Part shown: one piece after another, positions 1 through 8,015 of the stretch
How the letters are laid out: each line of letters opens with the position of its first letter
Position numbering within the stretch: position 1 is the first letter of the stretch
Source of the DNA: Deinococcales bacterium
Lineage (GTDB): Bacteria; Deinococcota; Deinococci; Deinococcales; JAAFIG01
Direction of reading: 5' to 3'
NCBI GenBank assembly: GCA_025352125.1
Contig: JANXTZ010000024.1
Location: 1-64,000 of the forward strand
Length of the DNA: 64,000 nt
Made by a program: the position numbers and the translations under genes
The notes under the pieces: generated by a model
Database searches by the model: none
Told to the model about the DNA's origin: nothing
The model's input: only the letters and a program-made list of their open reading frames with translations

Positions 1-76
1 CTCGTTTTTGAATGCCGCTCGAGGTGACGACGCCACCGATGAAAAGAAGGCTTGCTAACTTCGTGATATTGTTCAT
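1..76 (-). CDS. N-terminus of an unknown membrane or secreted protein (runs off the left edge)
   Basis: An ATG at position 76 on the minus strand opens a frame that stays open to the window edge (25 codons). The visible peptide starts MNNITKLASLLFIGGVV and has a hydrophobic stretch that could be a signal peptide or membrane anchor. A weak GAGG ribosome site lies about 8 bases upstream. It is divergent from the HTH and integrase genes, with an 18-bp inverted repeat between them. Too little is visible to name a family. Confidence 0.35.
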   Translation of the reverse strand, partial: MNNITKLASLLFIGGVVTSSGIQKR

Positions 77-156
77 GCTGAACCTCACATCTTGGGATTC
101 TCGAGAACGTCTCTTTTCCACGAGGCGGCGTTCTTGAGTGCTTATATTGTAAAAGA

Positions 157-200
157 AAATTACTTACTTGTCAAGTATTTAGTTGACAAGTAAGTAATTT
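157..200. promoter_or_regulatory. Perfect 18-bp inverted repeat, probable operator
   Basis: The arms 157-174 and 183-200 are exact reverse complements (left arm starts AAATTACTTACTTG) with an 8-base AT-rich spacer. The dyad sits between a divergent gene start at 76 and the HTH gene at 236. Its right arm contains TTGACA (183-188), a good -35 element, so a protein bound here would cover the rightward promoter. The likely binder is the adjacent small HTH protein, as is common in phage and integrative-element control regions; that is inference. Confidence 0.7.
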
Positions 201-235
201 AGGCTTACTCTTGATAGTGTTAGGGGGTGAGAACA

Positions 236-454
236 TTGGAACAGCAATTCTTGGATGAAATCGCCCACGTGATGCGCGTCAAAGACATCACACAAACCGA
301 TTTTGCAAACGCAAAAGGTGTTACACGTCAGAGTGTTAACGCCATATTCACAGGACGCACAAAGATGCTTACAGGCACGGCTCGAGGGCTTCTCGAGTAT
401 TTGGGCGTGAGAATCAAACTCGAGGTAATTGATGACGGAAAACACGCAACCTGA
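236..454 (+). CDS. Small XRE-type helix-turn-helix regulator of the integrative element
   Basis: This protein of about 72 residues is almost entirely one Cro/C1-type HTH, with a readable helix-turn-helix around ITQTDFANAKGVTRQSVNAI. A purine-rich site (AGGGGG, 222-227) lies 8 bases before TTG 236, which makes that a better start than the in-frame GTG at 227. Its end overlaps the integrase start by 23 bases, so the two are co-expressed. The perfect inverted repeat just upstream is its most likely operator. It could be a repressor or excision control protein; an antitoxin role is possible but no toxin partner is visible. Confidence 0.75.
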   Translation: MEQQFLDEIAHVMRVKDITQTDFANAKGVTRQSVNAIFTGRTKMLTGTARGLLEYLGVRIKLEVIDDGKHAT

Positions 455-1820
455 ACCGCTCGAGCAGTCCAAACCCGCCAAACCGCGACCAGACACAAAA
501 CGCGGTAATGGCAAAGGCACGATAGAAAAACTTCCCAGTGGAACGTTTCGCTGGCAGATCATCCTTGACGGCGAAAGGTATCGCGGTTTAAGTCGCAACA
601 AATCGGAAGCTGAGCAAGCCGTGCAAGTAACCCGTGCTGACCATGCTCGAGGTGTGCTTGCACCCCCAAATAAATTGACGCTCGAGGAATTCACAGCGAA
701 AGTAATTTCACGCCAAAAACACTTACGCTCGAGAAGCGCAAAACTTTTCAAGAATGAAATGCAGTACGCGCTTGACGTTCAAATCGACAAGACCAAAACA
801 ACGCTTGGCAAGATGATACTTAAAGACATTCGACCCACCCACATCAAAGACGTTATTAGCTTGCTGGCAGACAAGAAGATGAAAGGGCAAAGGGGGAAAA
901 TCACTGACCGCACAATGTCAGTCCGTACCCTTGCCAAAGTTCTAACCCGTCTTCGTCAGGTATTCCGTGAAGCCGTCACAGAGCAATTGATTTTTTTCAG
1001 TCCTGCCGAATCTTTGAAGGTTTCTCGAGTTGTGCCAGGTCTGAGCAGCCTTGAAACGGTTGGCACAACCTTAGACTTTGCCCAGCTTGCCCGATTCCAA
1101 GAAATCGGTGATGCAATGTTTGAAATAGGCTTGTGTCGAATGTGGGCTATGTTGTTCACGGCGGTTTCTGTGGGCTTACGAAAGGGTGAGGCACTTGGAC
1201 TGTCCTGGGACAATATCAACCTCGAGAAAGGCATCCTGAGCGTTAAGAGCACCCGAGGTTTAGATGATGGAAAGGTGTTTCAAGATAAACCCAAGACAAC
1301 AAAAAGCACTCGAGATATTTTGATGCCTCAAAGCCTTGTCAATCGGCTAAAAGCACATTTGGAACATCAAAAACTCGAGCAATTGAAGGCAGGTGATCCT
1401 TGGGAAAATTCAGGCGCAGTCTTTGCCAGCCAAACAGGGGCTTGGATTCACCCTTCACAGTTTGACCACGCCCTTACAAGCGTCTTGAAATGGTCTGACC
1501 CTAACGACCTTGGAAAGCGTATTCGAGTGTTGCGAAAGTTTCGGCTCATGACAGAGCAAGCCAGGCTCGAGGCTGCAATCAGGTCAGGCGAAACCCTGCC
1601 ACGTTTGCGCCCTCACGATTTAAGGCACACTTACGCGACGTTAGCACTGCGAAAAGGTGTTCCTGTTGAAGTGGTGTCTAAGACCCTGGGACACGCCAAG
1701 ATCAGCATTACCCTTGACACCTACCGCCATGTTTTGGATTCCGAGATGAAAGAACACGTTCTTGACTTGTTCATGCTGCCAATTCCTACCCGTGCGGTTG
1801 TTGCCGTGCCACTGAACTAA
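432..1820 (+). CDS. int: Phage-type tyrosine recombinase (integrase)
   Basis: This protein of about 462 residues has an N-terminal arm-binding region (about 30-80: a GTFRWQIILDG beta-sheet and a basic stretch), a core-binding SAM-like region (about 85-200) and a C-terminal catalytic domain. The catalytic residues are visible: Arg about 250 (VGLRKGEALGL), HDLRH at about 396-400, GHAKIS with His about 422, and the nucleophile Tyr about 432 (LDTYRHVL). ATG 432 follows CGAGGT at 421-426 and is preferred over TTG 429. It overlaps the upstream HTH gene and lies about 190 bases from a tRNA-Ser 3' fragment, the typical layout of a tRNA-targeting integrative element. CTCGAG sites are as dense here as in host genes, so the element has long been in this or a similar genome. 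Confidence 0.93.
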   Translation: MTENTQPEPLEQSKPAKPRPDTKRGNGKGTIEKLPSGTFRWQIILDGERYRGLSRNKSEAEQAVQVTRADHARGVLAPPNKLTLEEFTAKVISRQKHLRSRSAKLFKNEMQYALDVQIDKTKTTLGKMILKDIRPTHIKDVISLLADKKMKGQRGKITDRTMSVRTLAKVLTRLRQVFREAVTEQLIFFSPAESLKVSRVVPGLSSLETVGTTLDFAQLARFQEIGDAMFEIGLCRMWAMLFTAVSVGLRKGEALGLSWDNINLEKGILSVKSTRGLDDGKVFQDKPKTTKSTRDILMPQSLVNRLKAHLEHQKLEQLKAGDPWENSGAVFASQTGAWIHPSQFDHALTSVLKWSDPNDLGKRIRVLRKFRLMTEQARLEAAIRSGETLPRLRPHDLRHTYATLALRKGVPVEVVSKTLGHAKISITLDTYRHVLDSEMKEHVLDLFMLPIPTRAVVAVPLN

Positions 1821-2010
1821 AACGGGTCGTGTTTCGTGGGAGATGCGTGGGAGATAGGTCACGAAAAATCAGTAAATGTCAAGTGAAGAGGCATGAAGTC
1901 AAAGGCTCTAGAAGATGCTTGCAGTACGGTCAATAACCCCACTTACTTCATTTAACCTCACGGGACTTCATGGCGTGTTTCAGGGCAATCCCTAAACTGG
2001 AAAGTGTGTG

Positions 2011-2054
2011 TATGGGAAACTGTACCGAGAGTTCGAATCTCTCCCTCTCCGCCA
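2011..2054 (+). tRNA. 3' fragment of a tRNA-Ser gene, probable attachment site
   Basis: The stretch around 2011-2054 reads as the variable-arm end, a T arm with GTTCGAATC, the acceptor strand CTCTCC, a discriminator G and an encoded CCA (2052-2054), which fits tRNA-Ser. I could not find the matching 5' acceptor, D arm or anticodon arm in the preceding 200 bases, so this is only the 3' portion. Integrases of this type recombine within the 3' end of a tRNA and leave a duplicated fragment at one end of the element. The intact tRNA-Ser should lie at the other end, left of this window. Confidence 0.75.
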
Positions 2055-2063
2055 AAAGAAATG

Positions 2064-2092
2064 CCCTCGAGCGTCAAACTCGAGGGTTTTTT
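2064..2092. terminator. Rho-independent terminator built on two CTCGAG palindromes
   Basis: CCCTCGAG (2064-2071) and CTCGAGGG (2079-2086) form an 8-bp stem with a 7-base loop, followed by six T. It would end the tRNA-side transcript and also overlaps the stop codon of the gene entering from the right. Each arm contains a complete CTCGAG. Confidence 0.8.
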
Positions 2093-2717
2093 AATTGCTG
2101 AGGCTGACGGCAGTATTCATAAACGGCGTTACTCCCAGTTGCTCGAGGCAAAAATGCGCCACGTCGGCTCGGGCAATGGTTTTGGTGACAGAACCAGCCA
2201 GTGATTTTCCTGCGTGGTAGCTGTTGGTGGCTGGTTTGTTGGTCAAGCCCGATGGTCTGGCGATCACATACTCAAGCAAGCTCTCTCGGATGTATTTTTC
2301 TTGCAATTCTTTGTCGGCGAATTCGGCTTTGAGAAGCAGTGGCACGAGGATTTTTTCAAAAAAGAATCCAGCTTGCCCCCTCGAGTCTCCGACACCCAGC
2401 GAGGTCACGGCAACGATGCGTTTGACGCCGTGGTGTTTCATGCCAGCCAATATATTTTTGGTGCCTTCGGCGCAAGGACGTTGATTTTCTCCTGGTTTTC
2501 CGCCCAGGGCGACCATCGCCATGTCTTGACCCTCGAGTACCGCCAAAACTTGCTTTGGATTCAGGACATCACCCTGAACCACGTTCAGATTGGCAAAACT
2601 GACATCGAGCTTGTTCGGGTCACGCACCAAAGTCGTAATGTGGAGTCCTCGTTCGATGCCTTGCAACAAGATTTCCTTGCCGACACCTCGGGTTGCGCCA
2701 AACAAGGCGATGTTCAT
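2091..2717 (-). CDS. NAD(P)-binding short-chain-dehydrogenase-like protein (NmrA / NAD(P)H-binding family)
   Basis: This 208-residue protein begins with a Rossmann nucleotide-binding motif (ALFGATRGVGKEIL, about residues 4-17), followed by the family-typical VRDPNKL and VVQGDVLN. It fits the atypical SDR group of NAD(P)H-binding proteins that act as oxidoreductases, epimerases or redox sensors. The classic YxxxK catalytic pair of true dehydrogenases is not evident, so no substrate can be assigned. Its ATG overlaps the stop of the upstream hydrolase gene by 4 bases, so the two form an operon and are translationally coupled. Confidence 0.85.
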   Translation of the reverse strand: MNIALFGATRGVGKEILLQGIERGLHITTLVRDPNKLDVSFANLNVVQGDVLNPKQVLAVLEGQDMAMVALGGKPGENQRPCAEGTKNILAGMKHHGVKRIVAVTSLGVGDSRGQAGFFFEKILVPLLLKAEFADKELQEKYIRESLLEYVIARPSGLTNKPATNSYHAGKSLAGSVTKTIARADVAHFCLEQLGVTPFMNTAVSLSN

Positions 2718-3715
2718 TTCAAGAATTCCTGGGCAAGTTGATTGAAATGCTTGAAATCTTCGTCATACGGGATGGCTCGAGCGTTCAACACCTCAAACCT
2801 GACATCTTTTCTTGCCTCGAGCATTGGAACTGAAAATCGAATGGGCGTAAAAATGTCGTCTTTTCCCCACACCAAAAGCGTCGGTTGCGTGGTTTTCGAC
2901 CAAAGTTCAACCACTGGCTGCTCGAGGAAACCCGCGAAGAACGAAAACGGTGCGTATTTTTTGTTTGGTCCCTGAAGATTTTCGCGGTAAATGCTGGTCA
3001 GGTCATCGGTCACGCGACGCCAATCGAGGTAAACGTAATTGTACAAAAAGAAATTGAGTCCTGCGGGACTTTGCAGTGTGGTAAAAATAATGTCGCCCAA
3101 AAAGGTGTTGGCAAATTGATCGTACAAACCCTGATTGCGGGCGCTGGTGGTTGTTAGCAGTGTGCGACCCACTTTGTTGTCGGGTTTGTTCAGGTCGTAA
3201 CCGCTCGGGTTTGACAGCAACATTCTCGAGATCAGTTCAGGGTTTTCCACCGCGACCCGAATGGTGTAATCTGCACCCAAACTGCCTGCAATCACTTGCG
3301 CGGGGGCTTTCACCACATCACGGATAAACTCTTTTAAGACATTGGTGTACAGATCGTTGGTGTACTGAATCGCTCGAGCGCCAGAACGGGCAAAACCAGG
3401 AAAATCGAAGGCGTACACGCGGTGTGTTTTGGTCAGTTGCGCCGTGTTCTCGCGCCACAAATGGCTCGAGTTTCCCGCGCCAATGCCGTGAACCATCACG
3501 ACGGGCGAGCCTTGACCACCAACCTCAAAATAAACTCGCTCGCCAGCCAAGAAAGCAAATTCACTCTTTTCCATTCCAGGCAAACGCGGCGCTGGCGCGG
3601 CTTCTGTCACCGATGGTGCATTCGGTGAGGTTGCGGGAGCACACGACGCGAAAAAAACCAGCAAAATGGCGATGAAACCAAAACGATTTCTCGAGTGAGG
3701 ATAGTGTAAATTCAT
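2714..3715 (-). CDS. Alpha/beta-hydrolase, predicted lipoprotein
   Basis: From ATG 3715 the product (333 residues) begins with basic residues, a hydrophobic stretch and a lipobox-like FFASCAP, so it is probably a membrane-anchored lipoprotein; a TTG at 3745 is in frame but less likely. The hydrolase core follows: the oxyanion motif HGIGAGN, the nucleophile elbow AGSLGA (Ser), an acid in WGKDDIFTP and a C-terminal His near FKHFNQ. This is the classic Ser-Asp-His triad of esterases, haloperoxidases and related enzymes. It is the first gene of a two-gene operon with the NAD(P)-binding protein. The substrate is unknown. Confidence 0.85.
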   Translation of the reverse strand: MNLHYPHSRNRFGFIAILLVFFASCAPATSPNAPSVTEAAPAPRLPGMEKSEFAFLAGERVYFEVGGQGSPVVMVHGIGAGNSSHLWRENTAQLTKTHRVYAFDFPGFARSGARAIQYTNDLYTNVLKEFIRDVVKAPAQVIAGSLGADYTIRVAVENPELISRMLLSNPSGYDLNKPDNKVGRTLLTTTSARNQGLYDQFANTFLGDIIFTTLQSPAGLNFFLYNYVYLDWRRVTDDLTSIYRENLQGPNKKYAPFSFFAGFLEQPVVELWSKTTQPTLLVWGKDDIFTPIRFSVPMLEARKDVRFEVLNARAIPYDEDFKHFNQLAQEFLK

Positions 3716-3852
3716 GACTCGAGCCTCGCACAATTGAGTGCCCAAGATTTGGTTCTTTGATTCAATCTCGAGTTTTTTCGGTTGTGAAATGGATTTGGAT
3801 TGCGAACACGATTATAAAACCTAAGTTTCAGTGTTTTAAGCACTGCACGCCG

Positions 3853-3858
3853 TAAAAT
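3853..3858 (+). promoter_or_regulatory. -10 box of a probable leaderless promoter (HD-domain gene)
   Basis: TAAAAT lies 6 bases before GTG 3865, so transcription would begin at the start codon. An in-frame TAA overlaps the box, so translation cannot start further upstream. Confidence 0.6.
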
Positions 3859-3864
3859 CAATCT

Positions 3865-4821
3865 GTGTTTTTGAACCGTGCCATTGTCATTGAGCCAGGA
3901 TTCTCGAGGCTAGGGAAGTTCTTGAAGGCATCAACGCCCGAAACCATCTTCGAGCGTCCTTTGAAAGCCGTACAACTCGCCTGTCAGCATTCGTTAAAAC
4001 TCGAGCCTCAAACCCATAATTGGTTGCTTCAGGTTTCAAACAGTTCCGAGATTTTAAATGATTTCAGCGCGATCATCAGATCACCCCAAGCCGCTCGAGG
4101 CATTCAAATAATGTCAGACACGGGGTTGCTCGAGAAATTTTTGCCCGAACTCGAGGCGTGTCGCGGGGTGGAGCAATTCGGCGGGTTTCATCATCTGGAC
4201 GTTCTGGATCATAGCATCGAAGCCCTTTTGCGGCTTGTCACAACTTTTCCAGACTCGAGCCTTGAGACGCGACTTGCTACCCTTTTTCACGACATTGGCA
4301 AACCCGCCGCGAAAACTTGGGATGTCGTGCGCGAACGCTGGAGTTTTTTTGCCCATGATCAAATTGGCGCAAAAGTCACCCGAGCTTTGATGAGCCGAAT
4401 CGGTTTTGATGACACTGTGATTGAACGCGTCTCGAGCATGGTTGACCGCCACATGATTCGACTGCCAGCCGACCAAACCAGCGCCGCCAGGTTCGTTCGG
4501 CGCAATCAAAAAATACTTCCAGAATTGCTCGAGGTCATGATTGCAGACCGTGAAGCCGCTCGAGGGGCTGCCAGTTCTGAGCAATCCCGACTCGCGTATC
4601 AACACCAGATTGACATGGTACTCGAAGCCTTGAAGCAACACTCGAACCAAAAAATCTTGATGAACGGCGAGCAGGTCATGGCATTCTTGAACCTCAAACC
4701 AGGAAAAGCGGTGGGGCTTGCGCTCGAGTTTCTCAAAACACTGCAAGAATCTGGTGAAGTCACGAACCTCGAGCAAGCCCAAACCGTCTTGCTCGAGTGG
4801 GTGAAAATTCAAAATGGCTGA
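3865..4821 (+). CDS. HD-domain protein resembling a CCA-adding enzyme without its nucleotidyltransferase head
   Basis: This 318-residue protein matches the neck/body and HD parts of tRNA nucleotidyltransferases and poly(A) polymerases: RPLKAVQLACQ (31-40), GLLEKFLPELEACRGVEQ (about 87-104), and the HD metal residues H116, H142-D143 (FHDIGKP), H164-D165 and H196. The N-terminal polymerase head with its GGxxRD and DxD motifs is missing. An in-frame stop at 3853-3855 proves it is not encoded just upstream. The HD domain is intact, so it may act as a metal-dependent phosphohydrolase on RNA ends or nucleotides, or partner a separate head protein. Start is GTG 3865 with no ribosome site; a TAAAAT box 6 bases away suggests a leaderless mRNA. 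Confidence 0.8.
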   Translation: MFLNRAIVIEPGFSRLGKFLKASTPETIFERPLKAVQLACQHSLKLEPQTHNWLLQVSNSSEILNDFSAIIRSPQAARGIQIMSDTGLLEKFLPELEACRGVEQFGGFHHLDVLDHSIEALLRLVTTFPDSSLETRLATLFHDIGKPAAKTWDVVRERWSFFAHDQIGAKVTRALMSRIGFDDTVIERVSSMVDRHMIRLPADQTSAARFVRRNQKILPELLEVMIADREAARGAASSEQSRLAYQHQIDMVLEALKQHSNQKILMNGEQVMAFLNLKPGKAVGLALEFLKTLQESGEVTNLEQAQTVLLEWVKIQNG

Positions 4822-4839
4822 CCGGAACGTTCAATGAAT

Positions 4840-5868
4840 TCAATACATTTGAGCAATATTTAAAGTGTTCAACAATGGTTTTTGCTCGAGGTAAAGCCGC
4901 AAGTTTTGACAAAACAATTCGACGATGCGCTGATTCTCGCGGTCGTTGGTGCTGGCGGAATGATGGTAAATCGAGACGTTCGGCATGTCCCAAAGTGGGC
5001 TGTCAATCGGCAATGGTTCGGTGGCAACCACGTCGAGTGCCGCGTGAGCCAACCTTCCAGACTCGAGCGCGGCTATCATGGCAGCCTCATTCACCACTGC
5101 CCCTCGAGCAATGTTGATTAGGGTAGCGCCTGGTTTGATAGCCTGAAATGCCGCCTCATCGATCAGGTTTTCAGTCTCAGGCGTGTGCGGCGTGGCGAGG
5201 CAAACAAAGTCAGCCTGTGCCAACATCTCGTGCAAATCCGTCCAAGGGAACAACGCGTCAACACCCAGGCGCGAGGCATCCAGACCCTCAACATGGCGTT
5301 TGCTGGCAATCACGCGCATGTCAAAGGCTTTGGCGAGCTTGGCAACCTCAAGTCCAATCTTGCCCAGTCCAACAATTGCCAGGGTTTTGCCAGAGAGTTC
5401 GACGGTGCTAAAACGCTGCCAGCGGTGCTCGAGTTGTTGTCTGCGGGCGAGATCGCGTTGTTTGACGACCTCGAGCATACTCATGACGGCGTATTCGGCG
5501 AGGGGTCGGGCGTGGACGCCACTCGAGGTGGTGAACACGGCGTTCATGCGGGCGTAATTTTGACGCGAGATGAATTGCCCGATGCCCGCGCTGCTCGCCT
5601 GAATCCAGCGCACGTTTGGCGTCCGTTCGGGCAGTTCCTTGACCCCTGTGTAATCAAAGTCAAACAAGACCTCGGCTTTACTCAGAAACTCGAGCCAACG
5701 CGTCTGGTCTGGAGTGCTTCGCTCGAGTGACGCACCCACGTGATCGGCTTGATAACGCGGTTTGGGCAGTAAATCTGGATGGTACTCAACCATTAATCGC
5801 GCATCCACCGCGCGAATCTGCTCAATCAGTTCAGGCTCGAGGTACGAGCAGATCAGGACCTGTACCAT
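4840..5868 (-). CDS. D-isomer-specific 2-hydroxyacid dehydrogenase
   Basis: This 342-residue protein is a typical NAD-dependent 2-hydroxyacid dehydrogenase. It has a glycine-rich dinucleotide motif (VGLGKIGLEVAK, about 156-167), the substrate Arg in INIARGAVV (about 245), a catalytic Glu in TEPLP (about 274) and a His in SIYHHSAS (about 292-293). Such enzymes reduce 2-oxo acids to D-2-hydroxy acids or the reverse in the cytoplasm. A good AGGGAGA ribosome site precedes ATG 5868. It ends the minus-strand group with the IclR regulator and a DUF885 protein, and probably acts on a product of the imported substrate. Which acid it uses cannot be read from the sequence. Confidence 0.9.
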   Translation of the reverse strand: MVQVLICSYLEPELIEQIRAVDARLMVEYHPDLLPKPRYQADHVGASLERSTPDQTRWLEFLSKAEVLFDFDYTGVKELPERTPNVRWIQASSAGIGQFISRQNYARMNAVFTTSSGVHARPLAEYAVMSMLEVVKQRDLARRQQLEHRWQRFSTVELSGKTLAIVGLGKIGLEVAKLAKAFDMRVIASKRHVEGLDASRLGVDALFPWTDLHEMLAQADFVCLATPHTPETENLIDEAAFQAIKPGATLINIARGAVVNEAAMIAALESGRLAHAALDVVATEPLPIDSPLWDMPNVSIYHHSASTNDRENQRIVELFCQNLRLYLEQKPLLNTLNIAQMY

Positions 5869-5877
5869 TGTTCTCCC

Positions 5878-6678
5878 TTACGGTTCACGGATGCCCTTGG
5901 AAAGTCGTGTCGCCGCCTCGAGCACTTGAGCCGCCAGATCGGGCAAGCGTTCGTCGGTCATGCGGCTGGACGGTCCACTGATGCCCACCGCCGAAATCAC
6001 CAGACCAGACGAGCCGCGCACGGGCGCGGCGAGGCAACGCACGCCAGACTCGAGTTCCTCGTCGTCAATCGCGTAACCGCGTTTGCGAGTCTTATTCAAA
6101 TCTCGCTCGAGTTTGACAACGTTGGTGATGGTCTGCTCGGTGAAACGCTCCAAGCTCGAGTTTTCCAGGGCATCGGTCAACATCTGCGGGCTGAAATCTG
6201 CCAGAAACACCTTGCCCATGGCGCTGGCGTGAAGCGGTGTGGCGCTGCCGAGCGCGTGATGGATGCGCACCATGCTCGGGCTTTCGACCTGATTGAGGTA
6301 AATTGCGCTCAACCCGTACAAGGATGCCAGGTTTGCCGTTTCGCCCGTCGCCTCGACCAAGGCTTCCAAAAATGGCTTGGCGCGGCTCGAGAGGTCGTGA
6401 CGCAGCAGCAGCGCCCGCCCGATCTCGCTGATGGTGCGCCCGACGCCGTAACGTTTGGTTTGCGGGTACTGCAAAACAAAACCTTGTGCCATCAAGGTTT
6501 GCAACAGCCTGTGAATCGTGCTCGGTGCAAACTCGAGCAACTTGGAAAGGTCGGTGATGCTGAGCGGGATACGCGATTTGGCAATCAACTCAACCAGTTG
6601 CAAGGCGCGTTCGACGGCACGTACACTGCCTGCGGCGTCGATTGAAGTTGGATCATTTGGCTCGAGTATTTTAGCCAT
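5878..6678 (-). CDS. IclR-family transcriptional regulator
   Basis: This 266-residue regulator has an N-terminal winged helix (about 20-85: ELIAKSRIPLSITDLSKL followed by APSTIHRLLQTL) and a C-terminal ligand-binding domain with the IclR landmarks ASLYGLSAIYLNQ, ASAMGKVFLA and GYAIDDEELESGVRCLAAPV. IclR proteins usually control an adjacent or divergent catabolic operon and sense a pathway metabolite. Its ATG abuts the stop of the DUF885 gene with no gap, so it belongs to the minus-strand operon. The inverted repeats at 7933-7978, between the divergent promoters, are candidate binding sites. Confidence 0.92.
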   Translation of the reverse strand: MAKILEPNDPTSIDAAGSVRAVERALQLVELIAKSRIPLSITDLSKLLEFAPSTIHRLLQTLMAQGFVLQYPQTKRYGVGRTISEIGRALLLRHDLSSRAKPFLEALVEATGETANLASLYGLSAIYLNQVESPSMVRIHHALGSATPLHASAMGKVFLADFSPQMLTDALENSSLERFTEQTITNVVKLERDLNKTRKRGYAIDDEELESGVRCLAAPVRGSSGLVISAVGISGPSSRMTDERLPDLAAQVLEAATRLSKGIREP

Positions 6679-7869
6679 TCAAGCCTCGAACATCCGCAGG
6701 CTCGAGGGCGTGTGCATCTGAGCGTACAAATACTTGATAAAGGCTTTGTGGTGTTCTGGTTTGGTGCGTTCGCGCACCTCACGCACGGCTTCGTCACCAA
6801 ACCAGTACGAGGCAATAAACGCCCCCCGAAACGGATGGGCGGCAAAGCGCAATCGACCCTCACGCCAGGTGGCTTGGGGAAAGGCGGTGGTCTGCAAAAA
6901 TTCGCGGACCTGCTCGAGCGTCCAAAATTCCGCCATCTGATACCAGGCGGCACTGGTCGCGGCGGCTGAACGCAGACGCCTGAGCGCCATGAAGATGGCG
7001 TCGTCTTCGGATTCGATCCAGTCGATCAGATGAATCCCCTGATCGCCGATGCCCTCCTGAATCGTGCCAACCACGGTGTTGGCGGTACAGAGCAAAACAT
7101 CTGCCGTGCTCGAGCCGTGCTGGGCGGCATCAAGGGTGTATAAGAGTTGGGTCGAATGTCCAGGAAACACCTCGTGGGCGACAAGGTGCTTGAGTGCCGA
7201 GCGCGTGAATTTAAGGTCGCCGTTCAAATCCATCAAACCCTGATTGAAATTGCAGCGAGCCGTGTACGGCACACCACCCACCAAATTCAGGCGCATTCGG
7301 TAATCTTTGGTTGCAAACACCAACGCATCGGTGCGTCGTTGACCCTCGAGCATCAGGGCTTCAAACGTCGGTTCGATTTGATTGGTTTCGAGAAACCGTT
7401 CACTCTCCCAACGCATCACGCGCTCGGAGAGATTCCCGTGTTGATAGCCAGATTGCTCGAGCATGGTTTCGAGTTTGCTTCGCATCTCCTCGAGTTGTTC
7501 GGTAGGTACGGCTTGGGCTGGAACGCCAACCAGACGCTCGAGCTTTTCGCCAAAAGTCAACTCTGCGCCGTTGAACAGTTGGGCGGCAGCCCGCAAGGAA
7601 TCAAGCATGGCAATCAAGAACACGCGCCTTGAGCCTGAAGGATAGCTGTTGGCTTCGGATTCAAGCTTCTCGAGCTGCCTGAACACATCCTCCCAATTCT
7701 TGAATGTTGTGCCTGAAACCAGGTCTCCGCCAAGATAAATTGGAATCAAACCCTCACTGTCCAGCACGCCTTGTCCGTCACTCAAACGGCGCTCGAGTTG
7801 ATCGATACCAACCGCCAGTGTGGTCAAACGCCGCCCAAAATCATGATCTTGTTCAAAAGATGGTGTCAT
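6679..7869 (-). CDS. DUF885-family putative metallohydrolase (copy 1 of 3)
   Basis: This 396-residue protein carries the DUF885 signature LVAHEVFPGHSTQ at about residues 225-237, an HExxxGH-type zinc motif with a catalytic Glu. DUF885 proteins are mostly uncharacterised and are related to gluzincin-type peptidases. No signal peptide is seen, so it is probably cytoplasmic. AAGGA lies 6 bases before ATG 7869. It is first in the minus-strand operon and divergent from a peptide-type ABC uptake operon, which suggests that it hydrolyses the imported compound. Two further DUF885 genes lie at 13.9 and 39.1 kb. Confidence 0.8.
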   Translation of the reverse strand: MTPSFEQDHDFGRRLTTLAVGIDQLERRLSDGQGVLDSEGLIPIYLGGDLVSGTTFKNWEDVFRQLEKLESEANSYPSGSRRVFLIAMLDSLRAAAQLFNGAELTFGEKLERLVGVPAQAVPTEQLEEMRSKLETMLEQSGYQHGNLSERVMRWESERFLETNQIEPTFEALMLEGQRRTDALVFATKDYRMRLNLVGGVPYTARCNFNQGLMDLNGDLKFTRSALKHLVAHEVFPGHSTQLLYTLDAAQHGSSTADVLLCTANTVVGTIQEGIGDQGIHLIDWIESEDDAIFMALRRLRSAAATSAAWYQMAEFWTLEQVREFLQTTAFPQATWREGRLRFAAHPFRGAFIASYWFGDEAVREVRERTKPEHHKAFIKYLYAQMHTPSSLRMFEA

Positions 7870-7919
7870 GGTTGTCCTTATTTTTCCGTCAGATGGAATT
7901 TAAAAACGTCGCCGGTTGG

Positions 7920-7948
7920 TTGACAATCTAACGCAACTTGGATAATGT
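7920..7948 (+). promoter_or_regulatory. Sigma-70-type promoter of the ABC uptake operon
   Basis: A perfect -35 TTGACA (7920-7925) is followed by a GATAAT/TAATGT -10 region (7941-7948) at 15-17 bases. It drives the rightward uptake operon from the divergent intergenic region shared with the DUF885-IclR operon. Confidence 0.6.
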
Positions 7949-7978
7949 TGCAAGCAATTCAACTCGGGACACCCGAGT
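7933..7978. promoter_or_regulatory. Two inverted repeats overlapping the divergent promoter region
   Basis: GCAAC (7933-7937) and GTTGC (7947-7951) flank nine bases that cover the -10 region. ACTCGGG (7962-7968) and CCCGAGT (7972-7978) form a perfect 7-bp dyad with a 3-base centre just downstream. Neither is followed by a T tract, so they look like operators rather than terminators. The IclR protein encoded nearby is the natural candidate to bind one of them. Confidence 0.5.
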
Positions 7979-8015
7979 GAGAACGCGCTGCGATGGGCGC
8001 AAAGGAGGGGGAGCG

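Noticed and set aside
1861-2054. Complete tRNA-Ser gene
   Set aside because: The 5' acceptor strand, D arm and anticodon arm could not be found upstream; only the 3' part is present.
2004-2204. 66-codon open frame over the tRNA fragment and terminator
   Set aside because: It spans a structured RNA remnant, a terminator and the 3' end of another gene; not a credible protein.
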